Translations under genes and position numbers: made by a program | In this document: piece after piece, positions 36,125 through 44,387 of the stretch | Layout: the number at the start of each line of letters is the position of its first letter | Position numbering within the stretch: the first letter of the stretch is position 1 | DNA from: Mangrovibacterium diazotrophicum | Lineage (GTDB): Bacteria; Bacteroidota; Bacteroidia; Bacteroidales; Prolixibacteraceae | Assembly (NCBI RefSeq): GCF_003610535.1 | Contig: NZ_RAPN01000002.1 | Location: 62,001-126,000 of the forward strand | DNA length: 64,000 bases | Direction of reading: 5' to 3' | Notes under the pieces: model-generated | Database searches by the model: none | What the model saw: the letters and a program-made list of their open reading frames with translations, nothing else | Told to the model about the DNA's origin: nothing

Positions 36125-36132
36125 TATTTTTG
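36125..36132 (+). promoter_or_regulatory. -7 box for the ykgJ-like gene
   Basis: TATTTTTG fits TAnnTTTG, 18 nt before the ATG. Confidence 0.45.
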
Positions 36133-36150
36133 TGGCAAAATCAGAGTAAA

Positions 36151-36651
36151 ATGACTTACAACTTCGAAAAGTACCAGCGCTTTATCGCCAACGTCGACAA
36201 GTTAACCGAATCACTTTCATCACTGCACAGCAAGCACATGCAATGCCGAAAAGGCTGCGACCTCTGCTGCATGAACTACCGGATTTTCCCGGTTGAATAT
36301 TTTGCGGTGCAACAGGCATTGAGCGAGAAACCGGTTAAAACAATGGAATCGAAAGATGGTAGCTGTGTTTTTCTGAAGGATCACGCTTGCCAGATATACG
36401 AACACCGCCCGTTTATCTGCCGCACGCATGGACTTCCGTTACTTTATATGAACGAAGACCAATGGGAATTGTCGGCTTGCGAACTCAACTTCACCGAGTT
36501 TGACGATGAAGACTTCTCTGCAGAAAACACCTTCCCGCAAGATCGCTTCAACAGCGAGTTATTCCAGCTTAATAAGCAATTTATCGCCGATAACAAGCTC
36601 AACTTTTCGGAATTCGACTTACTGGAAATGAAAGATTTGCACAAGGGCTAA
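36151..36651 (+). CDS. YkgJ-family Cys-cluster protein
   Basis: A 166-residue protein beginning 'MTYNFEKYQRF'. It contains the YkgJ/CxxCxxCC-type cluster: 'MQCRKGCDLCCMNY' near 30-43, 'GSCVF' and 'HACQIYEHRPFICRTHGLPL' near 70-95, eight or so Cys likely to bind zinc or an iron-sulfur cluster. Members of this family have no settled function. The start is placed 7 codons inside the longest frame, after a promoter box. The DsrE-like gene follows after about 95 bp. Confidence 0.88.
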   Translation: MTYNFEKYQRFIANVDKLTESLSSLHSKHMQCRKGCDLCCMNYRIFPVEYFAVQQALSEKPVKTMESKDGSCVFLKDHACQIYEHRPFICRTHGLPLLYMNEDQWELSACELNFTEFDDEDFSAENTFPQDRFNSELFQLNKQFIADNKLNFSEFDLLEMKDLHKG

Positions 36652-36747
36652 AACACAGATGGAATACTAAAAAATGTATAAATTATTGCTACTGCTTTGA
36701 AATCCATCGTAAGCTTGATAACTTTCCGGTTCAAAGCTATAAGCACG

Positions 36748-37170
36748 ATGAAAAAACTTTTAATATTCCTCTTAATTATTACCGGCACAGGTTTGCATTT
36801 AAATGCACAAAATCCAGCAAAAATGAACGAAAACAATAACAAGCTGGCCGTTATTTGGACGAGCGGCGATCCTGAAGTTGCCCAAAAGGTGTGTTTCATG
36901 TACACGCTGAATGCCAAAAAGCAAGGTTGGTTCGACGAGGTTGTCCTGATCGTGTGGGGGCCATCAGCGAAGCTACTCGCCGAAAATGAAGATCTTCAGG
37001 CCGACGTGAAAAAAATGATGGAGGCCGGTGTAGTCGTCGAAGCCTGCATCAGTTGCGCCAAAATGTACAATGTTGCCGAAGATTTAAGTGATTTGGATAT
37101 TGATGTACGCCCGATGGGAGTCCCGCTAACCAACTATTTAAAAGAAGGTTGGCACACGCTCAATTTCTGA
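36748..37170 (+). CDS. DsrE-family protein with signal peptide
   Basis: A 140-residue protein. The ATG at 36748 opens a signal peptide ('KKLLIFLLIITGTGLHLNAQ'), so the mature 119 residues should be periplasmic. The mature part is a DsrE-like alpha/beta domain: 'NKLAVIWTSGDPEVAQKVC', 'WFDEVVLIVWGPSAKLLAEN', 'VVVEACISCAKMYNV' with a CxxC at Cys100-Cys103, and 'RPMGVPLTNYLKEG'. DsrE/TusD proteins usually carry persulfide sulfur in the cytoplasm; an exported one with CxxC is less common. Function is unknown. A short hairpin follows. Confidence 0.85.
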   Translation: MKKLLIFLLIITGTGLHLNAQNPAKMNENNNKLAVIWTSGDPEVAQKVCFMYTLNAKKQGWFDEVVLIVWGPSAKLLAENEDLQADVKKMMEAGVVVEACISCAKMYNVAEDLSDLDIDVRPMGVPLTNYLKEGWHTLNF

Positions 37171-37223
37171 TTTAGAAAGGGTTTAAACAAAGGTTAAATC
37201 CCGAAAGCTTCCGGTCAATTTAT

Positions 37224-37244
37224 AGGTGGTTTAGCCACCTTTTG
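37224..37244 (+). terminator. Terminator of the DsrE-like gene
   Basis: A 6-bp stem (AGGTGG / CCACCT, loop 5) followed by TTTG, 53 nt past the stop and just before the tpiA promoter box. Confidence 0.55.
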
Positions 37245-37245
37245 T

Positions 37246-37253
37246 TATTTTTG
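37246..37253 (+). promoter_or_regulatory. -7 box for tpiA
   Basis: TATTTTTG fits TAnnTTTG, 51 nt before the tpiA ATG. Confidence 0.45.
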
Positions 37254-37303
37254 GGGCGATATTTTTGAAATCAATAATTTTCTATCCACAAATCAAATAA
37301 AAC

Positions 37304-38062
37304 ATGAGAAAGAAAGTAGTTGCCGGTAACTGGAAATGCAACACAACCGTTCAGGAAGGTGTTGAATTAGCAAAAGCTGTAAACGAACTGGTTGCCAAAG
37401 CAGACGCGAAAGACGTTGTCGTTGTTCTTGGAGCTCCTTTTACACATATTACCAAAGTTGTTGAATCAGTAGACGCTTCACTGGTTGGTGTTGCTGCTCA
37501 AAACTGTGCTGCTGAAGCTTCTGGTGCATACACTGGCGAAGTTTCTGCTGCGATGGTTAAATCAACAGGTGCTGGTTACGTAATCTTAGGTCACTCTGAA
37601 AGACGCGAATACTACGGTGAAACAAGCGAAATTTTGAACAAAAAAGTGGCTTTGACATTGGCTAACGGATTGACTCCAATCTACTGCTGCGGTGAAGCTT
37701 TGGAAATTCGCGAAGCTGGAACTCAAAAAGCATATGTTATCAACCAATTGGAAGAAACAATCTTCAATCTGAGCGCTGAAGACTTCAAAAAAGTGATCAT
37801 CGCTTACGAACCAATCTGGGCAATCGGAACAGGTAAAACTGCTTCAACAGCGCAAGCTCAGGAAATGCACAAAGACATCCGTGAAGCTATTGCTGCAAAA
37901 TACGGTGTTGAAGTTGCTGAAGAAATTTCAATTCTTTACGGTGGTAGCTGTAAAGCTAGCAACGCTCCTGAATTGTTCGCCAGCGCAGACGTTGACGGTG
38001 GTTTGATTGGTGGTGCTTCACTGAAAGCTGAAGACTTCATCGGTATCATTACTGCTTACTAA
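37304..38062 (+). CDS. tpiA: Triosephosphate isomerase
   Basis: A 252-residue TIM-barrel enzyme interconverting dihydroxyacetone phosphate and glyceraldehyde-3-phosphate in glycolysis. Catalytic residues are seen in 'AGNWKCN' (Lys), '[13 protein letters not shown]' (His) and '[14 protein letters not shown]' (Glu), with '[13 protein letters not shown]' binding phosphate. Codon choice is strikingly even and biased (GCT, GTT, GAA, AAC), as in highly expressed genes. It is monocistronic with its own promoter box and terminator. Confidence 0.98.
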   Translation: MRKKVVAGNWKCNTTVQEGVELAKAVNELVAKADAKDVVVVLGAPFTHITKVVESVDASLVGVAAQNCAAEASGAYTGEVSAAMVKSTGAGYVILGHSERREYYGETSEILNKKVALTLANGLTPIYCCGEALEIREAGTQKAYVINQLEETIFNLSAEDFKKVIIAYEPIWAIGTGKTASTAQAQEMHKDIREAIAAKYGVEVAEEISILYGGSCKASNAPELFASADVDGGLIGGASLKAEDFIGIITAY

Positions 38063-38090
38063 TCGAAGTTTTTCGATACATCATAGCTAT

Positions 38091-38121
38091 TCCCGGTTGG
38101 ATCTTCCAATCGGGATTTTTT
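38091..38121 (+). terminator. Terminator of tpiA
   Basis: A 10-bp stem (TCCCGGTTGG / CCAATCGGGA, one G-U, loop 5) followed by TTTTTTG. Confidence 0.85.
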
Positions 38122-38231
38122 GTGGCTTTGAATTGAGACTTGCATTGAAATAGACCACTTAAGCGGAAAAAATTCTCACTACTGTTTCCGTGACTGGTAC
38201 TCTAAGTGTCCCAACGTCCTTCCAGACGGGA

Positions 38232-38261
38232 GTTACTTTTTGGCTAAAGCCAAAAAGTAAC
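38232..38261. repeat. 30-bp palindrome of a common Bacteroidota repeat type
   Basis: GTTACTTTTTGGCT pairs with AGCCAAAAAGTAAC, 14 bp, with two bases between. It is flanked by CCAAAAAAATCAAGGC. Repeats of this shape recur between genes in Bacteroidota genomes, as recalled rather than searched. Confidence 0.7.
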
Positions 38262-38722
38262 CAAAAAAATCAAGGCTGATTTTTATCTTCTAGCTCCATC
38301 AATCGAAAAGCTAAGTCCAGCCTCAGTGAGATTTGCTCTTACTCGTCTATTTGAGCATCAGCAACTTATAAGTCTAAAGTCAATTAAAACAGCCAATACA
38401 TTAAGCCAAACTAAGACGAAAACACTCATAATTGCGCATTAGTTGCTAAGAGTGGGTGCGTTGGCCGTTAAAAAGCCCGGCCGAGGATTCGTTTTGACAA
38501 GATTTTTGCTTCCCTGTCTACCGGCAGGCAGGCTTTTCATCGAATGGAAAAGGAAGAGCCAGTCCGGCTTGAGGACAGATAAAATTTATCATAAAAGTAA
38601 AATTATGCTCCCTATCATTCATTTTTGATTAGCAGAATGTAAAAACGGAGCTTGATTCATCAAACACCCTAATCAGTGGTTAGCGAGCTAATTTGAAAAT
38701 CCAAGAGTAACGAAAACAAAAA

Positions 38723-38794
38723 AGTCATCCCGAATTCATTTCGGGATCTCTCGACATTTCTATTGAAAGATCCTGAAACGAGTTCAGGATGACT
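38723..38794. repeat. REP-like double hairpin with outer inverted repeat
   Basis: The outer AGTCATCC / GGATGACT arms enclose two hairpins, CCCGAA-TTCGGG and TCCTGAA-TTCAGGA. This is the layout of a BIME-like paired repeat. It lies 28 bp from the 3' end of the GH3 gene and could also protect or stop its minus-strand transcript. Confidence 0.7.
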
Positions 38795-38822
38795 GAGCTA
38801 TTTCTATAACCGATAAATCGGT

Positions 38823-41171
38823 TTAATATTGAAATCCTTTTTTCAATGTGATCGTTCCTTCTAACTGCGCCTCTTTCGACGACGAGCCAATCATCACTTT
38901 AAAGTCACCTGGTTCAATCACCCACTTGTAATCAACACCAATCAAGCTAAACATATCCTTCTTCAGTGTGAAAGACACCTGCTTGGTTTCGCCTTTCTTA
39001 AGGTAAACATACGAAAAAGCCTGCAACTGCTTAATCGGGCGAACAGTCGACGCGTACTCGTCACGCAAATACAATTGCGGCACCTCTGCCCCATCGTACT
39101 TGCCCGTATTGGTTAAGTCGAAGGAAACTGTGTAGGTGAAATCATCCACTGGTTCAATCTTCAGATTCGCATATTTAAAGCTTGAATAACTTTTACCTTC
39201 ACCAAAAGTGTACAACGGAGCCGAAGTTCCCTCCACGTAGTTGTGAGCAACCGGGTTCTTCTTGTCGTAATAAACCGGCAACTGGCCCACTCCGCGAGGT
39301 ACCGAGATCGGCAAACGACCAGTTGGATTGTAATCGCCGAACAACACATCGGCAATACCGTTTCCACCTTGCTCACCCGGATACCAGGCAGTCAACAAAG
39401 CATCTGCATTTTCCGATGCCCAGTTCATGTTCAACGGGCGACCTTCAATATAAATGACTACCACCGGCTTTCCGGTTGCTTTAATGGCTTTCAACAGTTT
39501 CATCTGATCGCCCATCAAATCTAAGGTCATGCGGTCGTTCCCCTCACCGCTTTCCATATCGCTTACCAATTTGCTGTTGGCCACGGCAGCACCGGTTGCC
39601 AGGTAATCGGTATTGAAGTCGCGGGCACTGGAACCACCAACAACCACAACAGCAACATCTGCACTTTTGGCCGCTTTCACAGCAGATTCGATATCCGTTT
39701 GCGTTGTATCGCGGATCGCGCATCCTTTGGCGTAAATCACATTTTTAGCACCCACTTTCGCTTGAATACCTTCCAAAACAGTTACCACATTTTCATCCGG
39801 TTGCGGCGAAGTGTAGTCTCCCAGTTGGTTGTACATCACATCGGCATTGGGGCCAATCACTGCCAGCTTAACGCCTTTTTTATTTAATGGCAAAACACCT
39901 TTATTCTCTAACAAAACTGTTGATTGCTGAGCAAGCTCGCGCGCCAGTGCAATGTTGCCTTCGCTGTGTACCTCTTTCTTCGCTTTCTTCGGATCAACAT
40001 AAGGGTTGTCAAACAATCCCATCGCGAATTTCCATCTCAGCACATTGTAAGCCGCCGAATCAATTACACTTTCCTGAAGCTTTCCATCCTTCACGGCCTG
40101 ACGCAATTCAGCATAAGCAATCCCGCCTAAATCCACATTCGTTCCCGCTTCAATCGATTTGATCGCTGCATCCTGAACCGTCTTGGTCACAAAGTGCGAG
40201 CCCATAATTCCCTGGATACTGTACAAGTCGGAAACCGAAAATCCCTGGAAGTTCCACTCATCGCGCAAAATATCGGTCAGGTATTCTTTATTCATTGTTG
40301 ATGGAACACCATCGATTGAGTTATATGAAGTCATCACCGACAGAGCACCGGCATCAATCGCATCGCGAAATGGCGGAAAATAATTCTCCAGCAAATCGCG
40401 ATGGCTCACCACCGAAGCATTTCCGTTCACACCCGACTCGGGGCCCCCGTAAGCAATAAAGTGTTTCAAGGTTGAAATGGCACTTCCCGGTTGGGTAACG
40501 TCACCTCCGCCCAAACCAGCAACCATCGCTTCTCCCATCCGCGCAACCAGGATCGGATCTTCGCCATAAGTTTCCTCAACACGCGACCAACGCGGTTCGC
40601 GGGCCAAATCCAAAATTGGTCCGTACGCAATATGGGCGCCCTGCAAACGCAGTTCCTCTCCGATCACTTTTCCCATCTTTTCGATCAACTCGGTATTGAA
40701 AGTTGCGGCCTGTCCCAGTCCTGTAGGGAATACGGTTGTTCCGATAGCCATGTGCCCGTGGGCTGCTTCTTCTGCAAAAAACATCGGGATTCCCAAACGG
40801 GAATGTTCGATACTGTAACGCTGCAATGCATTGGCAGCCTTGGCTGCTAATTCCGGATTCAATCCGTTTGCAAGTGTCTTTTTAGTCCATGGATCGGCAC
40901 GAAAAGTTGCCCACAACATGCCGGCTAACTGCTCTTTTTCCAAGGTTTGAAACTGGTTGGAAGCAAGCACATCATTTCCTTTAATCTCATACATCTCCCA
41001 GCCCATGAAACAAAGGACTTGTCCAACTTTTTCATCCAACGTCATTCGTTGCAACAAATCTTTTGTTCTTGCTTCCGGCGAGTAAGCAGGATCTTTATAA
41101 ATCGGCTGTTTCGTTTGAGCAACAGCAATTTGACAGATCAGCAACAAGCCGATACAGATACGATAATACAT
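38823..41171 (-). CDS. Glycoside hydrolase family 3, beta-glucosidase-type
   Basis: A 782-residue secreted enzyme. The signal peptide (1-19) ends 'AVAQ'. The GH3 N-terminal TIM barrel shows 'LGIPMFFAEEAAHG', 'STLKHFIAYGGPESG' and the nucleophile Asp315 in 'FSVSDLYSIQG'. The C-terminal domain contains 'VAVVVVGGSS' and 'TAWYPGEQGG', and a fibronectin-III-like domain ends the protein. It resembles BglX and is probably periplasmic. It lies on the same strand as the glycan locus and most likely trims imported oligosaccharides, but a tRNA and an unknown gene separate it from GH26. Whether it cuts glucosides or xylosides cannot be read. Confidence 0.92.
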   Translation of the reverse strand: MYYRICIGLLLICQIAVAQTKQPIYKDPAYSPEARTKDLLQRMTLDEKVGQVLCFMGWEMYEIKGNDVLASNQFQTLEKEQLAGMLWATFRADPWTKKTLANGLNPELAAKAANALQRYSIEHSRLGIPMFFAEEAAHGHMAIGTTVFPTGLGQAATFNTELIEKMGKVIGEELRLQGAHIAYGPILDLAREPRWSRVEETYGEDPILVARMGEAMVAGLGGGDVTQPGSAISTLKHFIAYGGPESGVNGNASVVSHRDLLENYFPPFRDAIDAGALSVMTSYNSIDGVPSTMNKEYLTDILRDEWNFQGFSVSDLYSIQGIMGSHFVTKTVQDAAIKSIEAGTNVDLGGIAYAELRQAVKDGKLQESVIDSAAYNVLRWKFAMGLFDNPYVDPKKAKKEVHSEGNIALARELAQQSTVLLENKGVLPLNKKGVKLAVIGPNADVMYNQLGDYTSPQPDENVVTVLEGIQAKVGAKNVIYAKGCAIRDTTQTDIESAVKAAKSADVAVVVVGGSSARDFNTDYLATGAAVANSKLVSDMESGEGNDRMTLDLMGDQMKLLKAIKATGKPVVVIYIEGRPLNMNWASENADALLTAWYPGEQGGNGIADVLFGDYNPTGRLPISVPRGVGQLPVYYDKKNPVAHNYVEGTSAPLYTFGEGKSYSSFKYANLKIEPVDDFTYTVSFDLTNTGKYDGAEVPQLYLRDEYASTVRPIKQLQAFSYVYLKKGETKQVSFTLKKDMFSLIGVDYKWVIEPGDFKVMIGSSSKEAQLEGTITLKKGFQY

Positions 41172-41593
41172 AAAAATTGATTTTAAATTTTAACCTCAAA
41201 GAACACCTAACCATTTTAACAGACTCAAAACTATCAAAAAATACGGACGAACCCAGAGCAAAGTGTGTGCGCCACTCATTTTTTTAGATCTCTTAATATC
41301 AGGGCGAATTACAACCAGAAGTCAGACTGTCCTTTTTTCATTTTTAATCCTTTTTACGACTATTAAAATGACAGGTTTAACTGTCGATTCGTTCGTATTC
41401 CGACTTTGGTTTTGCGTTTGAAGAAAGCAGCCCGAGGCTACTGATCTGTTCGAACAAAGTGCTTTCATTTTGTCGACAATTTTGAAGAAGTCGTGGAGAT
41501 CGCTTTTGACCGAAAGCCGTAATTTTCGATAAAAATATTTTGTCTCTGAAGAACAACGATAGCCCGAATCGATTAAATTCGGGCTATCGTTTT
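41172..41593. other. Region upstream of tRNA-Thr and GH3
   Basis: About 420 bp without a reading frame of note. It should hold the GH3 promoter (minus) and the tRNA promoter (plus). Only the 15-bp hairpin at its right end is clearly structured. Confidence 0.45.
41555..41591 (+). repeat. 15-bp perfect hairpin directly before tRNA-Thr
   Basis: AACGATAGCCCGAAT pairs with ATTCGGGCTATCGTT (loop 7) and runs into TTT, ending 2 nt before the mature tRNA. It looks like an intrinsic terminator but no plus-strand gene precedes it. It would form the 5' leader of the pre-tRNA if the promoter is upstream. Confidence 0.7.
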
Positions 41594-41666
41594 GCCTCTT
41601 TAGCTCAGCTGGTAGAGCAGCTCATTCGTAATGAGCAGGTCGCGGGTTCGAGTCCCGTGAGAGGCT
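41594..41666 (+). tRNA. tRNA-Thr(CGT)
   Basis: A complete 73-nt cloverleaf: acceptor GCCTCTT/GAGAGGC, D arm with AGCTGGTAGA, anticodon stem GCTCA/TGAGC with loop TTCGTAA (anticodon CGT, reading ACG threonine codons), variable loop AGGTC, T arm GCGGG-TTCGAGT-CCCGT, and discriminator T. CCA is not encoded. Confidence 0.96.
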
Positions 41667-41671
41667 CTGGT

Positions 41672-42250
41672 TTAACAAACTTCACTCTCCACTTCAATAG
41701 CAGCCTGTAGCTGCTTCACCCAGCCATCAATTTTTTCGACCGATGGTGTATGATGTCTTTTTCGTCGAGCATCCTCATATTTAATAATCTGTTCTGGACT
41801 CTGTCCGCTCCGCAAATAAACTTCCACATCCGAACAAACAATGCAGTACCCGGTAAACGGGCAGACCGTCTCCTCATGGTAAGTGCAAAAGTCAATGTGA
41901 TGTTCACCCTCAGAAAACGCCAGGTGTTTCTCGCTCCAGAAACGAATGATAAAATCGTAGCGCAGATGCGGCGGAAAGTTGACGGGAAAATCGAGCACAA
42001 AATGATGCTTTTGCAAGATTTTTTCCAGTTCGTTGGCTAGAATTTCAACTTGACTCTTACTGAGCACACCGTTTGGTGGCAGCAATTCGCTGTCAATACC
42101 AGTTATGGTCGAAACCGTTTCCTTTTCTCCGTAAAGGTATTGCCAGCCGGTGTACGTTTTGTTTTCATGCTCTCTCTCCGCGACAACAGGTTCGTCGACT
42201 TTTACTTGCTGGCGAATAGTTTTCAAAAGTTGTTCAAAAGATTGTTTCAT
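41672..42250 (-). CDS. Unknown 192-residue protein with Cys cluster
   Basis: I do not recognise this family. The protein is soluble with no signal, starting 'MKQSFEQLLKTIRQQVKVDE'. A central helix precedes 'VLDFPVNFPPHLRYDFIIRFW', then a Cys/His-rich stretch 'HHIDFCTYHEETVCPFTGYC' continuing to a fourth Cys (spacing CX7CX5CX2C) that could bind a metal, and a helical tail. It converges on tRNA-Thr with 5 bp between. An 18-bp gap separates it from a possible 38-codon gene upstream, so the two may form an operon. It interrupts the glycan locus between GH26 and GH3. Confidence 0.7.
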   Translation of the reverse strand: MKQSFEQLLKTIRQQVKVDEPVVAEREHENKTYTGWQYLYGEKETVSTITGIDSELLPPNGVLSKSQVEILANELEKILQKHHFVLDFPVNFPPHLRYDFIIRFWSEKHLAFSEGEHHIDFCTYHEETVCPFTGYCIVCSDVEVYLRSGQSPEQIIKYEDARRKRHHTPSVEKIDGWVKQLQAAIEVESEVC

Positions 42251-42267
42251 AGCTTGCTTGACTTGAG

Positions 42268-42384
42268 TTAATTACGAATTGGCTGTTCCTGTTCTTCCTC
42301 GTGTGCCTTGACTTTTTCTTCAAGCACTTCTCTAACTTGTTCCAGATCATAAACCAATTTCAAAAATTCATCTGAATTCATCAT
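42268..42384 (-). CDS. Possible 38-residue acidic helical small protein
   Basis: A short frame begins with two Met codons, 'MMNSDEFLKLVYDLEQV', and continues as a Glu/Lys-rich amphipathic helix to 'EEEQEQPIRN'. It ends 17 bp before the start of the 192-residue gene on the same strand. Heptad-like spacing of Leu and Val fits a short coiled coil. No clear ribosome-binding site or promoter is seen. Coding is plausible from composition and position only. Confidence 0.4.
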   Translation of the reverse strand: MMNSDEFLKLVYDLEQVREVLEEKVKAHEEEQEQPIRN

Positions 42385-42941
42385 AGCTGTCTGTTTTCGG
42401 GTTATTTACTAATTTTCATTTCCCCTATTCCCGAGCATTGCGTTGCAGCGTTAATTGTTTACAAGATCATAAAAGCGGAAGGTTGTTTCGACAAACCACA
42501 TTTCGTTTCCTCAATCCGATGTCTTGTTTCCACTCTAATTTGTTTTCATCCGATGTACAAAAAGCACACCAGTAAAAGGAAACAAAAAACATCCGTCAAT
42601 ACGAGAGGATTCTATTACTCAACTCTTCAACCTGTTACGAACGAATTTCAATAATTAAATTTACAACTTTCTTTTGTTCAATTCCAAATCATATCGATAA
42701 AACTGCATACTTTTATCGTCAATTTATGGGGTAAAAAAGCCTCAACTCCACGACATTGAAAGCACGCTACTTCATTCCCAAACAGGAAGAATCATGATAT
42801 TCCCTGAATTTTCCGGCAAAAAGAGACAAAACAAAAGAGTTATACACGAGGCATAACTCTTTCGATTGGGGGTTGCGAGCAAAGGGTTTTTCGGGAACTC
42901 GCAACCGTTCTATTACTAGAATTTGGGATTTGGGTTCTATG
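42385..42941. other. Intergenic region downstream of the GH26 gene
   Basis: About 560 bp, A+T-rich, with two hairpins near the GH26 end (the terminator at 42834 and a 9-bp stem GGTTGCGAG / CTCGCAACC at 42871-42906). The rest shows no gene or known RNA. A plus-strand 60-codon frame at 42873 overlaps GH26 and is rejected. Confidence 0.45.
42834..42862 (-). terminator. Terminator of the glycan-locus operon
   Basis: A 10-bp stem (AAAGAGTTAT / ATAACTCTTT, loop 9) runs into TTGTTTTGT on the minus strand, about 80 nt past the GH26 stop. Confidence 0.75.
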
Positions 42942-44315
42942 CTATTTCAAACTGGGCATATCCTGTCGGGTTATTACAGTACTGCTTCCCATCGCACTAA
43001 TCCACCAGGCGGCATTGGCATGCTGGTGGTCGGTACCGCTAAAGGCGGTGCTTGACGGGTCGTTGGTTCGGTTGTAGTCGTACCAGGGCATAAAATATGA
43101 CCATTGCGCTCCGGCTGACCATTGCGAAGGAATAGTTGATACGCTACCGCATTCGCTCAAGGTAATCATCTTATTGCTGTAAGTTTCCTGAATGGAAGCA
43201 AACTCGGCCGCTATTACACTTGCGCTCGACTGGTTGTAAATGTCACGCCCAACGATATCTACATAAGTATCGCCCGGATAAAAGGCATCATCCTTGGTCT
43301 GCGTTGTCCACACCCAAATCAGGTTGTTCAGCCCTTCAGCTTCAAAATAGTTGAACATGTAAATCCAAAGGCTTTTGTAGGCTTCGGCACCATCGGCCCC
43401 CCACCAAAACCAGGCAGTTCCGCCCGCGTATTCGTAGATGTTGCCCGCAGCTTCGTGCAATGGACGCCAGATAACCGGGATATTTTTTGCCTGCAACAAT
43501 TTCAGATAGCCGGCCATTTTTGCCAAATCGGCTTCAATAACAGCATTTTCCCACGTGCCCGAAACCACCGCATCGGCAGCGCTAAAGCTGTTGTTTTCGG
43601 TATAAAATGAAATGGTTTCCGAACCTTCCGAAACGGGAACATTCCAGTGCCAGCCAGCCGCAACCAGCCCTTTGTTATTCCACCAATCTTCCACCACTGC
43701 TGTCTGCGAATAGTCAATCCAGTTGGCCGGCGAACTTTGCAGATGCACGTAGTCGAAAGTAGTCATTGCCGGATATTTGCTTGTATGTTGATACACCCAG
43801 TCTGCTTCGTTGGTATTCCAACTCACATTGGCCATGGCGGCCGACACGATCTTGCTTCCGTAATTCTGTAAAAGAAAGTTGAACACGTTAACGGCCTGTG
43901 CGGATGGATTCGCCACAGCCAGCGTTTGTTTCAGATTGACAGAAACGGACGCTTCGGTTGAAAAAGAAAACTGAATGGCCTCCGCCAATAACACACCATC
44001 CATATTGATTAGCGCTCCCTTGGGAATATTCACAACGTACTCCTCTCCTTTCAACAATACCGCGTTAATCAGGATCTTGGTATACGATTCCTCCACATCC
44101 ACAGCGTTACCATTCAAAGTTATACCGTGATTATCTGTCAGGTAAACCACCTCATTAAAATTCACAACAATCTGCGTCGCCGGGCTGACATTCTCCTCCT
44201 TGTCTGCGGGAATGCTGCTTTTAAAGACAGGTGGATCTTTTATCGTTTCCTCACTGCCATCCGAACAGGCGAATAGCAAAATCAACGACAAAGCCATTAG
44301 TATTTTTATCTTCAT
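42942..44315 (-). CDS. GH26 lipoprotein, probable beta-mannanase
   Basis: A 457-residue lipoprotein (Cys17 in 'LLFACSDGSEE', with acidic residues suggesting surface display). An Ig-like (Big_5/SbsA type) domain occupies about 30-122. The GH26 barrel runs from about 130 to 450, with the acid/base Glu288 in 'WRPLHEAAG', the aromatic 'TAWFWWGADG' and the nucleophile Glu388 in 'TLSECGS'. GH26 enzymes are mostly endo-beta-1,4-mannanases, with a few beta-1,3-xylanases and lichenases; the 'WFWWG' context fits mannanases. As the surface endo-enzyme it would start glycan breakdown. An intrinsic terminator lies just upstream, so expression may be lower than susCD. Confidence 0.9.
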   Translation of the reverse strand: MKIKILMALSLILLFACSDGSEETIKDPPVFKSSIPADKEENVSPATQIVVNFNEVVYLTDNHGITLNGNAVDVEESYTKILINAVLLKGEEYVVNIPKGALINMDGVLLAEAIQFSFSTEASVSVNLKQTLAVANPSAQAVNVFNFLLQNYGSKIVSAAMANVSWNTNEADWVYQHTSKYPAMTTFDYVHLQSSPANWIDYSQTAVVEDWWNNKGLVAAGWHWNVPVSEGSETISFYTENNSFSAADAVVSGTWENAVIEADLAKMAGYLKLLQAKNIPVIWRPLHEAAGNIYEYAGGTAWFWWGADGAEAYKSLWIYMFNYFEAEGLNNLIWVWTTQTKDDAFYPGDTYVDIVGRDIYNQSSASVIAAEFASIQETYSNKMITLSECGSVSTIPSQWSAGAQWSYFMPWYDYNRTNDPSSTAFSGTDHQHANAAWWISAMGSSTVITRQDMPSLK

Positions 44316-44328
44316 TTTTGTGCTTTGT

Positions 44329-44367
44329 AAAAAAAGAAAGGCCGCTTATTTGACTAAACAGCCTTTC
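44329..44367 (-). terminator. Internal terminator between glycan-binding protein and GH26
   Basis: A 7-bp stem (GAAAGGC / GCCTTTC, loop 18) is followed on the minus strand by a seven-T run, inside the 72-bp gap between the 707-residue protein and GH26. It probably allows partial read-through. Confidence 0.6.
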
Positions 44368-44387
44368 CAAAAATTAATGAAATCTAC

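Larger units (their letters stand above)
35796..36150. other. Divergent intergenic region with palindrome
   Basis: A 355-bp gap between purL and the ykgJ-like gene. It holds the purL promoter box, a 34-bp perfect palindrome (36047-36080) and the box for the plus-strand gene. An 82-codon minus frame (35809-36057) running into the palindrome is judged non-coding. Confidence 0.5.
38063..38822. other. Gene-free island of palindromic repeats
   Basis: About 760 bp between tpiA and the GH3 gene without a credible gene. It contains the tpiA terminator, a 30-bp palindrome (38232-38261), a partial CCGGCAGGCAGG palindrome near 38512-38531, and a double-hairpin GTCATCC repeat (38723-38794). A 61-codon frame at 38443-38628 translates the repeat and is rejected. 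Confidence 0.6.

Noticed and set aside
38443-38628. 61-codon frame in the repeat island
   Set aside because: The LPAGR-type peptide is a translation of the CCGGCAGG palindrome common in non-coding repeats.
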